In this document: positions 1 to 8,295 of the stretch, in pieces | Layout of the letters: every line of letters begins with the position of its first letter | Position numbering within the stretch: the stretch's first letter is position 1 | Source: CAYQQK01 sp964420065 | Lineage (GTDB): Bacteria > Bacillota > Dethiobacteria > DTU022 | Direction: 5' to 3' | Length of the DNA stretch: 64,000 bases | NCBI GenBank assembly: GCA_964420065.1 | Contig: CAYQQK010000001.1 | Span: 1-64,000 of the forward strand | Position numbers and translations under genes: made by a program | The notes under the pieces: model-generated | Told to the model about the DNA's origin: nothing | Database searches by the model: none | What the model saw: only the letters and a program-made list of their open reading frames with translations

Positions 1-145
1 CCAGGTGATAAAGCCTTACAGGGTAAGTGTTTGTCAAAGAACGCAAATGGCTCACCGGAACAAAAGCCGGCAAATTGGCGGTCAACAGAACTTGGAAGTG
101 GGGATAGGTAAAGGCATCAGGAGAGGGCACGGAACCGGAAGACCG

Positions 146-1024
146 CTAGGGCAGCAAGGCCAGGGGATCCAGTCTTTCTTCATTCAGGATCATTTCGAAG
201 TGGAGGTGTGGTCCGGTTGTGTTCCCGGTCATCCCAACCCAGCCCAAAAGCCGACCCGTCCTTACCGCCGCACCAACTTCCACCGCCGCGCCGCCGGCAT
301 GGGCATAACGGGTCAACCAACCGTTTCCATGATCGACCTCGACGAGCAAACCGTAACTGCCCCTCTGGCCAACAAAGAGCACTTTTCCCGGCGCAGCAGC
401 GTAAAAAGGTGTTTCAAGGGGAGCGGCCAGATCGATCCCGTAATGAAAATTGCCTTGACGCCACCCGAATCCTGAAGTTAACTGCCCCCGTAAGGGCCAG
501 CAAAAAACAGGGTCCGGAACTCGGAGCATCTTTACGGAAAGCGGGCTCCCGCCGGGAATAATCAGTCGTTCGCCACGAGCCGGGAGTGCTCCCGCCGGGC
601 GGGCGTTCACAGCAAGGATGGAGCCCGGTTCAACCCCGTACAGGAGCGCGATATCACGCAAAGTCTCGCCCTCTTGCACGGCATGAACCGATCCGGGAGC
701 AGTAAGAACTTCAATAACCTGACCGGTTCTGATCACGTTGCGGTCCATAATACCATTCAAGCAGACCAGGGTTTCCACATCGCTACCAAACCGCCGTGCA
801 ATTCCGTAAAGGCAGTCACCCCGCTGCACGGTGTACTCAAAAATGCCAATTTCCGTTTCAGGACCGGATCCGGTTCGCTGTTCGCGACGGGCATATTGCT
901 GTAGCTGGTACAGGTACAGGGGAACCGGGTCGGGTTCACCGGCAGCCGCGGATGTCGTTTTCCCCGCTCCGGCCAGGGAGACAAAAATAAGCGCACCGGC
1001 CAGTGTCTTGATCAGGCCAGACAT
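146..1024 (-). CDS. LysM-LysM-M23 cell-wall endopeptidase
   Basis: Predicted exported peptidoglycan hydrolase of about 292 residues. The chosen ATG at 1024 follows a G-rich SD (GAGGGGGG) and opens a signal peptide (MSGLIKTLAGALIFVSLAG), which an upstream in-frame start would bury. Two LysM repeats follow at about residues 63-107 and 113-158, then an M23 domain from about 180 to the end. The zinc and catalytic residues of the family are visible: H and D in FHYGIDLAAP, H in TRYAHAG, and the HLH of GPHLHFEM. M23 enzymes cut peptide cross-links, and LysM binds glycan. It lies downstream of rho on the same strand, separated by a terminator, so it is probably expressed on its own. It is one of three M23 proteins in the window. 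Substrate and timing (growth or sporulation) are not visible. Confidence 0.88.
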   Translation of the reverse strand: MSGLIKTLAGALIFVSLAGAGKTTSAAAGEPDPVPLYLYQLQQYARREQRTGSGPETEIGIFEYTVQRGDCLYGIARRFGSDVETLVCLNGIMDRNVIRTGQVIEVLTAPGSVHAVQEGETLRDIALLYGVEPGSILAVNARPAGALPARGERLIIPGGSPLSVKMLRVPDPVFCWPLRGQLTSGFGWRQGNFHYGIDLAAPLETPFYAAAPGKVLFVGQRGSYGLLVEVDHGNGWLTRYAHAGGAAVEVGAAVRTGRLLGWVGMTGNTTGPHLHFEMILNEERLDPLALLP

Positions 1025-1073
1025 GGATTTTCCCCCCCTCATCAAGATTACACCTATTCTACGGAATAAACCT

Positions 1074-1104
1074 GAAAAATATTCCGGGCGGAGTACGACC
1101 CGGA
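1074..1104 (-). terminator. intrinsic terminator after rho
   Basis: On the minus strand a 6-bp perfect stem TCCGGG/CCCGGA encloses a 10-nt loop and is followed by ATATTTTT. It sits about 40 bp past the rho stop codon and upstream of the LysM/M23 gene, so it should end rho transcription. Confidence 0.7.
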
Positions 1105-1143
1105 GCGGTGCTGAAATTTGGAGGGGCAAAAAGCCTGCCTTGA

Positions 1144-2400
1144 TTAAAGCTGGTGCATATTGGCTAAAAACTCCTCGTTGTTTTTTGTTTGACGCAGTTT
1201 GCCCAGAAGTATTTCCAGGAATTCGGCGCTGGAGGTGTTACCCATGGCCCGCCGTAGAGCCCACATCAATTCAAGCTTACGCTCATCAAGAAGCAGCTCC
1301 TCCCGGCGGGTCCCCGAGCGGGAGATATCGATGGCGGGGAAAATACGGCGCTCGTAGATGCGCCGGTCAAGATGCAGTTCCATGTTCCCGGTACCCTTGA
1401 ACTCCTCGTAGATTACATCATCCATACGACTGCCGGTATCGATCAGAGCGGTTGCCATAATGGTCAGGCTCCCTCCCTGATCGATGTTGCGAGCGGCACC
1501 AAAAAAGCGTTTTGGTTTGTAAAAAGCAGCCGGATCGATCCCACCGGAAAGGGTGCGCCCGCTGGGGGGAATAACCAGATTGTAGGCCCGGGCAAGGCGG
1601 GTAATGCTGTCCAGGAGCACCGCCACATCCCGCCCCATTTCGACCAGCCGCTGGGCCCTTTCCAGAACCAGTTCCGAAATACGGATATGGTTTTCGGGCC
1701 GCTGGTCAAAAGTAGAGCTGACCACATCGGCATTGACGCTTCGTTCCATATCGGTTACTTCCTCCGGTCGTTCATCAACCAGGAGGATGATCAATTCTAC
1801 CTCAGGGTAGTTGGTGGAAATACTATTGGCAATTTGTTTCAGGAGTACTGTTTTGCCGGCCTTGGGCGGAGAGACGATCATCCCGCGCTGCCCTTTGCCG
1901 ATCGGAATCAGGAGATCAATAATACGCGTGGAAAGAACATTGGGTTCGGTTTCCATGCACAATTGATGGTCCGGGTGCACCGGTACCAGTGAGGTAAAGT
2001 TTTGACGGCGATAGAAAGAATCGGGATCGCTATCGTTAATTTGCTCCACCTGCAACAAGGCAAAATAGCGTTCGTTATCCTTGGGGGGACGGATGCGTCC
2101 GGCGACAATATCACCATTTCGGAGATTGAAGCGCCGGATCTGTGAAGCGGAGATATAAATATCGTCGTCGGAATAGTTATACTTGCGGCGCCGCAAAAAG
2201 CCAAAACCGTCCGTCATGATCTCCAGCATCCCAGCGGCGGAAACATACTCCGGTTCCGCCGTTTCATTTTCCTTTAAAAGCTTCGATAGGGTTTCGATCA
2301 GCTCCGATTTGCGCAAAGTGTAATACGCTTTCACCCCCTGTTCTTTGGCCAGGCGCTGCAGCTCGATCAGGTTCTTGCTTTTCAATTTTACCGGATCCAA
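1144..2400 (-). CDS. rho: transcription termination factor Rho
   Basis: Hexameric RNA-dependent ATPase that releases RNA polymerase from untranslated transcripts. The 418-residue length is typical. The N-terminal helical segment (SKNLIELQRLAKEQG, residues 8-22) is the Rho N domain, followed by the OB-fold RNA-binding domain with the aromatic patch near DGFGFLR. The Walker A motif SPPKAGKT is at about residues 177-184 and the Walker B motif VAVLLDSITR at about 260. The Q-loop and R-loop region follows. The start appears to be TTG at 2400, with AGGAGAAGGTGG upstream as SD. The gene follows the transaldolase gene on the same strand, an arrangement like the murA-tal-rho region of Bacillus. A hairpin lies in its 269-bp upstream region and a strong intrinsic terminator follows it. 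Confidence 0.97.
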   Translation of the reverse strand: MDPVKLKSKNLIELQRLAKEQGVKAYYTLRKSELIETLSKLLKENETAEPEYVSAAGMLEIMTDGFGFLRRRKYNYSDDDIYISASQIRRFNLRNGDIVAGRIRPPKDNERYFALLQVEQINDSDPDSFYRRQNFTSLVPVHPDHQLCMETEPNVLSTRIIDLLIPIGKGQRGMIVSPPKAGKTVLLKQIANSISTNYPEVELIILLVDERPEEVTDMERSVNADVVSSTFDQRPENHIRISELVLERAQRLVEMGRDVAVLLDSITRLARAYNLVIPPSGRTLSGGIDPAAFYKPKRFFGAARNIDQGGSLTIMATALIDTGSRMDDVIYEEFKGTGNMELHLDRRIYERRIFPAIDISRSGTRREELLLDERKLELMWALRRAMGNTSSAEFLEILLGKLRQTKNNEEFLANMHQL

Positions 2401-2510
2401 AACACCACCACCTTCTCCTCATAAATGTTGTCGTATCTCAAAAAATCGCGTCAAACGGTAAAAAACGGAATTGCCATAGTAGGTTCAAGTTGGGGAACGG
2501 ATACAGACAA

Positions 2511-2528
2511 ACCGGCAGGAGCGCCGGT
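2511..2528 (-). other. hairpin in the transaldolase-rho gap
   Basis: ACCGGC and GCCGGT form a 6-bp stem with a 6-nt loop, followed on the minus strand by TTTGT. It lies 110 bp upstream of rho and 140 bp downstream of the transaldolase gene. It could be a weak terminator for the upstream gene or part of a rho leader (rho genes are often autoregulated by attenuation). The T-run is poor, so the role is unproven. Nothing else is recognised in this 269-bp gap. Confidence 0.35.
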
Positions 2529-2669
2529 ATTGATTTGGGCGCAATCCTGTCCCGGTCAACCGCAAATTTGGCCTTTTTGAAGGGGGAGTAAGGTTATACG
2601 GCAATCACCCTGGTCTTCAAGAACAGTATATACCGGGAGGGGTTCGATTATTCCGGCGGAACGGCATCA

Positions 2670-3329
2670 TTAACGCGAGCAACGTTCCGTTTCAGAACGG
2701 GACCAGTCCGCAAGGAACCGTTCGATCCCTGCATCGGTCAACGGGTGGGAAATCATCTGGCGGAGAACCTTGAACGGTACCGTAGCGATCGGACAGCCTT
2801 CCAGAGCAACCGCGGTTACATGTTCAGGATGCCGGATACTGGCAGCGATAACGGACGTTTCCAATCCGTGCAAGCGGTAAACGGTGACGATCTCCCCAAC
2901 CAGGGCCACGCCGCAAGATCCGATATCATCCAGCCGGCCTAGAAAAGGGCTGACAAAGGCGGCCCCGGCCCGGGCGGCCAGAAGCGCCTGGTTCACCGAA
3001 AACACCAGGGTCATGTTGGTAGCAATACCTTCCGCGGCAAGGGAACGTACCGCACGCAACCCTTCAAAAGTAACCGGAATTTTGATCACGACGTTGGGAG
3101 CTACGGCCGCAAGTTTCCTGGCTTCTTTCACCATCGATTCATAATCCAGGGTCAGAACTTCCGCACTGACGGGGCCGTTTACAAGGCGGCATATTTCCGG
3201 CAGCAGCATGGAAAATTCCTCTTTTTCCCGGGAAGCAAGTGAAGGATTTGTTGTAACACCATCGATGATTCCCCATTGCGCCGCCTGACGGATTTCATCC
3301 AGGTTAGCCGTATCTAAAAAGAGTTTCAT
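2670..3329 (-). CDS. tal: transaldolase, small TalC/FSA-type
   Basis: Class I aldolase of 219 residues, the usual size for the short transaldolase subfamily. The N-terminus MKLFLDTANLDEI and the segment GVTTNPSL are signatures of this family. The Schiff-base lysine is K83 in VVIKIPVT. E57 in SAEVLT occupies the site that is glutamine in fructose-6-phosphate aldolase and glutamate in transaldolases, so I favour transaldolase activity: transfer of a dihydroxyacetone unit between sugar phosphates in the non-oxidative pentose phosphate pathway. It lies upstream of rho on the same strand and is divergent from the PBP1A gene. The SD AAGGGATGAT precedes the ATG. Fructose-6-phosphate aldolase remains the main alternative. 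Confidence 0.9.
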   Translation of the reverse strand: MKLFLDTANLDEIRQAAQWGIIDGVTTNPSLASREKEEFSMLLPEICRLVNGPVSAEVLTLDYESMVKEARKLAAVAPNVVIKIPVTFEGLRAVRSLAAEGIATNMTLVFSVNQALLAARAGAAFVSPFLGRLDDIGSCGVALVGEIVTVYRLHGLETSVIAASIRHPEHVTAVALEGCPIATVPFKVLRQMISHPLTDAGIERFLADWSRSETERCSR

Positions 3330-3626
3330 TTGAATATCATCCCTTCTGCCGGCATAAAATGCGCCCGCCGAGAGATTGCACGCAACACCCGGCTGCCGGC
3401 AAAATACCCCTGCTTTTTACTCGAAAGAAGAAGTTAACACCGGTGGATTATTGATCAGTGTACATCGATACGAAAATATGTATTCGCGAAAGAGAGCGGT
3501 TATCCTTCCGGACCCTGCGGAAAAGCCTGAGAAAAGTTACGATCCTATTCATGAAAACAATGCCTTGGTGCCATAATACAATTTATGCCATTATCTCGCA
3601 GTTGTCCCGAAAGGAAGGGAAAACCG

Positions 3627-5636
3627 GTGCGGCTGTTTCGAATCTTCACCCTGGTCGTGCTAATGTTTTTGATCTGCCTGTCGGCGGGGTTGAGCTATTT
3701 TGCCTACCTGATCGTCTCCACCGGTAAAATGAATCCGGAACCGGTGCCTCTCACCACCCGGATTTATGATTGTCACGACGAGCTTTTAACGTTGCGTTAT
3801 ATCGAAAACCGGCTCGCCATCCCTCTGGAAGAAATGGCCCCGGAGGTATTACAGGCCACCCTGGCCATCGAGGACCGGCGTTTTTACCGTCACCTCGGTT
3901 TCGACTTGACCGGACTGGGGCGAGCACTATTGAGCAATTTTAAGCACCGCCAAATCGGACAAGGCGGAAGTACAATTTCTCAACAGCTAGCCAAAAACCT
4001 ATTCCTGACACACGAACGGACGCTGGCCCGGAAAATACGGGAAGCAGCCTATACCGTGCACCTGGAACGACGCTACAGCAAGGATGAAATCCTGGAGTTC
4101 TATTTGAACACCATTTACTACGGCCATGCCGCCTACGGGATTGAAGCGGCCTCTCAAACCTTTTTTGGGAAAAACGCCGGCGCACTGAGCCTGGCCGAAG
4201 CGGCTTTGCTTGCCGGACTGCCGCGCGGTCCGGATTACTATTCGCCTTATCTTCATCCGGAAGCGGCCAGACAACGCCAAAAACAGGTCCTGGAAGCGAT
4301 GGAAACAAACGGCTATATTGCTACGGCGGAACGAACGGCCGCTCTTGAGGAACCATTAAACCTGCGGGAACGGGGACGGGAGGAGGTTTTTTCCTATTTC
4401 CTTGATCATGTCATCAACGTCGAACTGACCGCATTATTTGACGGGAATTTAACCCCACTTTACATGGGAGGATTCGAAGTCTATACCACCGTCGATCCGG
4501 CCATTCAGCAGGCCGCCGAAGAAGCGATTGCCGGAATAATTGAACTGCGTATGGACAAAACGGGAATTCGCCAACCCCAGGGGGCGCTGGTAGCACTGGA
4601 TCCACAGAGCGGTGAGATCAAGGCACTGGTAGGAGGACGGGATTTCAGCGAAACCAAGTTGAATCGTGTTTATGCACGGCGTTCACCGGGCTCATCCTTC
4701 AAACCTTTCGTCTATGCCGCCGCTCTGGAGCAGGGTTTCACCGTGACTACAACCCAACTCTGCGCGCCGGTGCAACTGGTAGAGCCGGGCCTGAACTCCC
4801 CGTATGCTCCGACTGACTTTGGCGGCGGTTTTCACTACCGAGAATTGGATATGCGTGAGGCGCTGGCCCGTTCGTGTAATATTGCCGCCATTCGAACCCA
4901 TATCGCCACCGGTCGCGACAAAACAGCGGAAATGGGCAGCCGCCTCGGGATTTCCAGCCCCTTGAATTCCTACTATTCGCTGCCGCTTGGCACCGCCGAA
5001 ATAACATTGATGGAACTGACCGCCTCTTTTGCTCCTTTTGCCAACGGCGGTTACCGGATCGAACCATTTGCACTGCGCCGCGTGGTCGATCCGCGGGGCA
5101 ACGTCATCTTCACGGGACGATCCGAAAGAGTCCATGTTCTTGATGCCGGAATAGCTTTTCTGATCACGGACATGCTCAAGGGGGTGCTCCGGGAAGGGGG
5201 GACCGCCAGTGCGGTCGAGGAATTATTGAACCGGCCCGCCGCCGGAAAATCAGGGACCTCGGAGGAAAGCAAAAACGCCCATATGATCGGGTATACTCCC
5301 GATCTTGTCGCAGGATTGTATATCGGCGACGATTACGAGGTGCCGCTGGGTACAACCGGGGGAGAACTGGCCGCACCACTGTGGGCTCGATTTATGCAAA
5401 AGGCGCTGGAGCGATACCCGGTAACCGACTTCCCCGTCCCGGACAATATCACCCGGGTCACCCTGTGTGTAGAAACAGGTTTAAAACAGAGTCCCTCCTG
5501 CAGCGGCCCATCCCGGGAAGAGTATTTCATCAAGGGCACCGAACCTGAAACATACTGCACCTTCGGAATCTGCCCTCATTGTCGTCCTGAATTTTGGTGG
5601 CCCTGGCAGCCCTGGTTCCGGTATGACCGGCCTTGA
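3627..5636 (+). CDS. class A penicillin-binding protein (PBP1A-like)
   Basis: Bifunctional peptidoglycan synthase anchored in the membrane, about 669 residues from the chosen GTG, which has the SD AAGGAAGGG seven bases upstream. The in-frame ATG 42 bases earlier has no SD. One N-terminal membrane helix (about residues 5-28) is followed by the GT51 glycosyltransferase domain with AIEDRRFYRHLGFD and GGSTISQQLAKNLFL. The transpeptidase domain carries SSFK (catalytic serine, in SPGSSFKPF), SCN and KSGT motifs. A short cysteine-containing tail (about 45 residues) follows. It is on the plus strand among minus-strand genes and converges with the hydrolase gene at 5661, with only 24 bp between the two stop codons. 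Confidence 0.93.
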   Translation: MRLFRIFTLVVLMFLICLSAGLSYFAYLIVSTGKMNPEPVPLTTRIYDCHDELLTLRYIENRLAIPLEEMAPEVLQATLAIEDRRFYRHLGFDLTGLGRALLSNFKHRQIGQGGSTISQQLAKNLFLTHERTLARKIREAAYTVHLERRYSKDEILEFYLNTIYYGHAAYGIEAASQTFFGKNAGALSLAEAALLAGLPRGPDYYSPYLHPEAARQRQKQVLEAMETNGYIATAERTAALEEPLNLRERGREEVFSYFLDHVINVELTALFDGNLTPLYMGGFEVYTTVDPAIQQAAEEAIAGIIELRMDKTGIRQPQGALVALDPQSGEIKALVGGRDFSETKLNRVYARRSPGSSFKPFVYAAALEQGFTVTTTQLCAPVQLVEPGLNSPYAPTDFGGGFHYRELDMREALARSCNIAAIRTHIATGRDKTAEMGSRLGISSPLNSYYSLPLGTAEITLMELTASFAPFANGGYRIEPFALRRVVDPRGNVIFTGRSERVHVLDAGIAFLITDMLKGVLREGGTASAVEELLNRPAAGKSGTSEESKNAHMIGYTPDLVAGLYIGDDYEVPLGTTGGELAAPLWARFMQKALERYPVTDFPVPDNITRVTLCVETGLKQSPSCSGPSREEYFIKGTEPETYCTFGICPHCRPEFWWPWQPWFRYDRP

Positions 5637-5660
5637 CCGCTACGCCGGTCCGGCATGTTG

Positions 5661-6290
5661 TCAGAACGGGGTCAGAAAAGGATTGTTTGCCTTTTCGTAC
5701 CCCACCGTGGAGGAGGGGCCATGTCCGGGATAGATCACGGTATCCTCCGGAAACTGGAGAATATATTCCCGAATGCTCCGCATTAGCTGTTCAAAGGAAC
5801 CGCCGGCAAGGTCCGTCCGCCCGACCGAACCTGCAAAAAGGGTGTCGCCGGTAAAAATGGCTCCGGCGGTGTATAACGATATCCCCCCCGGAGTATGTCC
5901 CGGTGTTTCCATGACCTGGAAACGTATCGATCCGGCCGTCACCACCTCGCCCGCAACAAGAAAGCGGTCCGGTTCAGGCTGGTGTCCGACCAGTGCCGCC
6001 AATCCAAACCCGGGATTACGATAAATCTGTAAGTCCGCCTCATGAAACAGAAGTTGTGCCCCGGTAGTTTCCTTGACATAGGCATTGGCGCCGATATGAT
6101 CGCCATGGCCATGCGTGTTAATGATATAACGGACTTTCAGCCCAATTCTCTTGATTTCGTGACCGATCCGCTTCCCTTCGAAACCGGGATCAATCACGAT
6201 CCCTTCCAGGGTATCGGGACACCCAACCAGGTAACAGTTGGTGGACAGCAAGCCGACCTCAAGGCGCTCTAGCAGCATCTCTATTTTCAT
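5661..6290 (-). CDS. metallo-beta-lactamase-fold hydrolase (glyoxalase II-like)
   Basis: A 209-residue cytosolic protein with the binuclear-metal motif THGHGDHIGA near residue 60 and later conserved residues of the fold: H in ETPGHTPGG, D in FTGDTLF, and H in IYPGHGPS. These are the ligands of the hydroxyacylglutathione hydrolase-like branch, which splits thioesters. In glutathione-free bacteria such proteins have other or unknown thiol-ester substrates. The protein is shorter than WalJ (YycJ), the MBL protein of the wal operon in Bacillus, and lies beyond htrA and a 181-bp gap, so I do not call it WalJ. The 181-bp gap upstream holds no recognised feature. Confidence 0.85.
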   Translation of the reverse strand: MKIEMLLERLEVGLLSTNCYLVGCPDTLEGIVIDPGFEGKRIGHEIKRIGLKVRYIINTHGHGDHIGANAYVKETTGAQLLFHEADLQIYRNPGFGLAALVGHQPEPDRFLVAGEVVTAGSIRFQVMETPGHTPGGISLYTAGAIFTGDTLFAGSVGRTDLAGGSFEQLMRSIREYILQFPEDTVIYPGHGPSSTVGYEKANNPFLTPF

Positions 6291-6471
6291 TCAACCCCCT
6301 TGTTTCCTGGTGTAACCTCTCCCCGCCAGACCCCTGCCAACAGGCCGAAACTTCATGGATGGCCGGTATAAAATCGGTCAGGGTGTGTCATGAGGGAGTC
6401 AGGGCGCGGCGAAGCTTGCCGGGTCCACCAGCAACCCGGGTACAAACGATATATCCCGACGACGATCCGGA

Positions 6472-7602
6472 TCAAGAAGGAGACATTTCCCCAAGAACAA
6501 TGTCCAGGGTCATGATGCTTCCCCCGCGATCTACCGTCAGGGTAACCGTATCACCCGGATAGTAATCCAACAGGACGTCGTTCAAACGGGCCGAATAATC
6601 CACGGGCATCCCACCCACGACAGTGATAACGTCATCGGCCTTAAGCCCTCCCATTTCAGCCGGGCCTTTTTGATCCACCGAATCGACATAGATCCCTTGG
6701 TCAGAAGCGATGCCGGTTTGACGTGATAGATCGAGCACATGGATCCCCAGAAACGGACGCCTGAAGCGGCCGTGCTCCTTCATGTCGTCCACTACCCGGC
6801 GCACCGTATTGGCGGGGATGGCAAAACCGATCCCCTCCACCCCTACTTCCTTGACCTTGGCCGAATTGATCCCGATGATTTCGCCGCGCAGGTTAACCAG
6901 GGGGCCGCCGCTGTTACCGGCATTGATCGCCGCATCGGTCTGGAGATAGGTGTAGGAATAACCGCTTTCGATAAAATCCACCTGCCGTTCCGTGGCGCTG
7001 ATAACTCCGCTGGTCACCGTCCGTTTAAAGTATTTCAGCGGATTACCGATCGCTATGGCCGTTTCCCCGACCCGGACCCGGGCCGAATCACCAGGAACAA
7101 GATAGGTCAGTTCTCTTTCCTCGATCTTGAGCAACGCCAGGTCGGTCCAAAGGTCTGCCCCCTTCAGGGCGGCCTGAACGATCCGCCCGTCCGGCAAGGC
7201 TACTTCAATTTCCTGCGCACCGTCAATGACATGCTGGTTGGTAACAATGAAGCCATCCGACGAAATAATCACGCCTGAACCGGAGCCCCGTTCATAGAGG
7301 ACACGCTGCCCAAATCGGGTGATGTAAACATAATTGCTCACCCCGACCACGGCCGGCGAGGCTTTCTCAACCGCCGCCACCACCGGTGTTTCAAGGTCGG
7401 TGCTGATCTCGGGCAGTCCGGGATCTACGGGAGGCGGTGCCGGCGCCGGCAAACCCTGCTCTTCCTGCCCCGGAATAATGAAAGCCGTGAAAACATAATA
7501 GACCAGGAGAGCTCCCAGTATGACCCCGCCCAACCCGGCCAGGAATGTCCCAACCGGAAAACCATGGCGCGGTCCTTCTCCATATCCACCGTAACACCCC
7601 AT
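6472..7602 (-). CDS. htrA: HtrA/DegP-type serine protease with PDZ domain
   Basis: Membrane-anchored quality-control protease of 376 residues. A glycine-rich cytosolic start is followed by one membrane helix at about residues 18-43 and a proline-rich linker. The trypsin-like domain shows all three catalytic residues: H in TNQHVID, D in LWTDLALLKI and S in INAGNSGGPL. One PDZ domain (about residues 275-370, beginning near RRPFLGIHV) follows. It is the last clearly linked gene downstream of walR-walK-yycH-yycI-murA, matching the position of HtrC (YycK) at the end of the Bacillus wal operon. A 57-bp gap separates it from the phosphatase gene, so cotranscription is plausible. Likely substrates are misfolded secreted proteins. 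Confidence 0.93.
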   Translation of the reverse strand: MGCYGGYGEGPRHGFPVGTFLAGLGGVILGALLVYYVFTAFIIPGQEEQGLPAPAPPPVDPGLPEISTDLETPVVAAVEKASPAVVGVSNYVYITRFGQRVLYERGSGSGVIISSDGFIVTNQHVIDGAQEIEVALPDGRIVQAALKGADLWTDLALLKIEERELTYLVPGDSARVRVGETAIAIGNPLKYFKRTVTSGVISATERQVDFIESGYSYTYLQTDAAINAGNSGGPLVNLRGEIIGINSAKVKEVGVEGIGFAIPANTVRRVVDDMKEHGRFRRPFLGIHVLDLSRQTGIASDQGIYVDSVDQKGPAEMGGLKADDVITVVGGMPVDYSARLNDVLLDYYPGDTVTLTVDRGGSIMTLDIVLGEMSPS

Positions 7603-7659
7603 GTTTCACACCTCTTCACATCTATTCCGGCGTCCCGATCTTGAATCTATTTTTCCGCA

Positions 7660-8295
7660 TCAGAACCTCGGGATTAAGTCCTTTCTTGAGATGAGATGAC
7701 GGCAATCATCAAATATGGCCAGGTGCCAATTGCTGCCCGGAGCCGGTCGTTGCAACAGCGACAGCGAGGCCGGTCGGGGTACAAAAGCCCAGGAACTCCG
7801 CACCGGCCGGCCCAGAGCGGTGGCCAACAAAGCATTGATCAAACGCCCGTGGCTGACCAGGAGCAATGTCTTCCCCGGTGAATAACTATGCGTAAGACGT
7901 TTAAAAAGCAAACGACAACGCCCCTTCAGTCGCCGCTTGCTTTCGGCGCCAGGAATAAACGGCGTCTTTCCGGCTCGCCAGCTCCGCTCCAGGTATGGAA
8001 AGCAAGCGGCAATTTCCTTCCGGGTTAGCCCCTCGATTATACCCCAACAGCTCTCACGTAATAAAGGCGTCACCATCAACGGGGCCCCGTTTTCACGGGC
8101 GATAACCCGGGCCGTCTCCCGGGCCCGGTCCAGATCGCTACAGAAAATACCATCAATGGCAACTGGCGCCAGACGCCAGGCGAGTAAAATCGCTTCGCGC
8201 CCGCCTTCAACCGAAAGGGGGTAATCCAGCCTACCCTGGAAACGCCCTTCCCGGTTGGCAGCGGTGGTGCCGTGACGGGCCAGCCAGAGGTTCAC
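7660..8295 (-). CDS. histidine phosphatase family protein
   Basis: A 211-residue protein of the phosphoglycerate mutase/phosphatase superfamily. The phospho-acceptor motif LARHGTTAANREGRFQG is at residues 5-21 (H8 is the nucleophile), and the second histidine lies in LVSHGRLI. The acidic residue in LLRESCWG fits the same active site. The start is GTG, overlapping the murA stop by one base (TAGTG), so the two are translationally coupled. The motif does not separate alpha-ribazole phosphatase (CobC) from broad-specificity phosphatases or cofactor-dependent mutase, and no cobalamin genes are nearby, so the substrate is left open. Its place between murA and htrA within the wal transcription unit is not usual. 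Confidence 0.85.
   Translation of the reverse strand: MNLWLARHGTTAANREGRFQGRLDYPLSVEGGREAILLAWRLAPVAIDGIFCSDLDRARETARVIARENGAPLMVTPLLRESCWGIIEGLTRKEIAACFPYLERSWRAGKTPFIPGAESKRRLKGRCRLLFKRLTHSYSPGKTLLLVSHGRLINALLATALGRPVRSSWAFVPRPASLSLLQRPAPGSNWHLAIFDDCRHLISRKDLIPRF

Noticed and set aside
1..145. Coding sequence at the left edge
   Set aside because: The open frames crossing this stretch are shadows of the LysM/M23 gene or lack an SD; nothing can be supported in the first 145 bases.
3376..3576. Plus-strand 66-codon open frame before the PBP1A gene
   Set aside because: No SD and no recognisable protein family; it lies in the divergent promoter region between the transaldolase and PBP1A genes.
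5661..6290. MBL hydrolase as WalJ (YycJ)
   Set aside because: It is only 209 residues (WalJ is about 264) with a glyoxalase II-type pattern, and it is outside the tightly packed wal genes.
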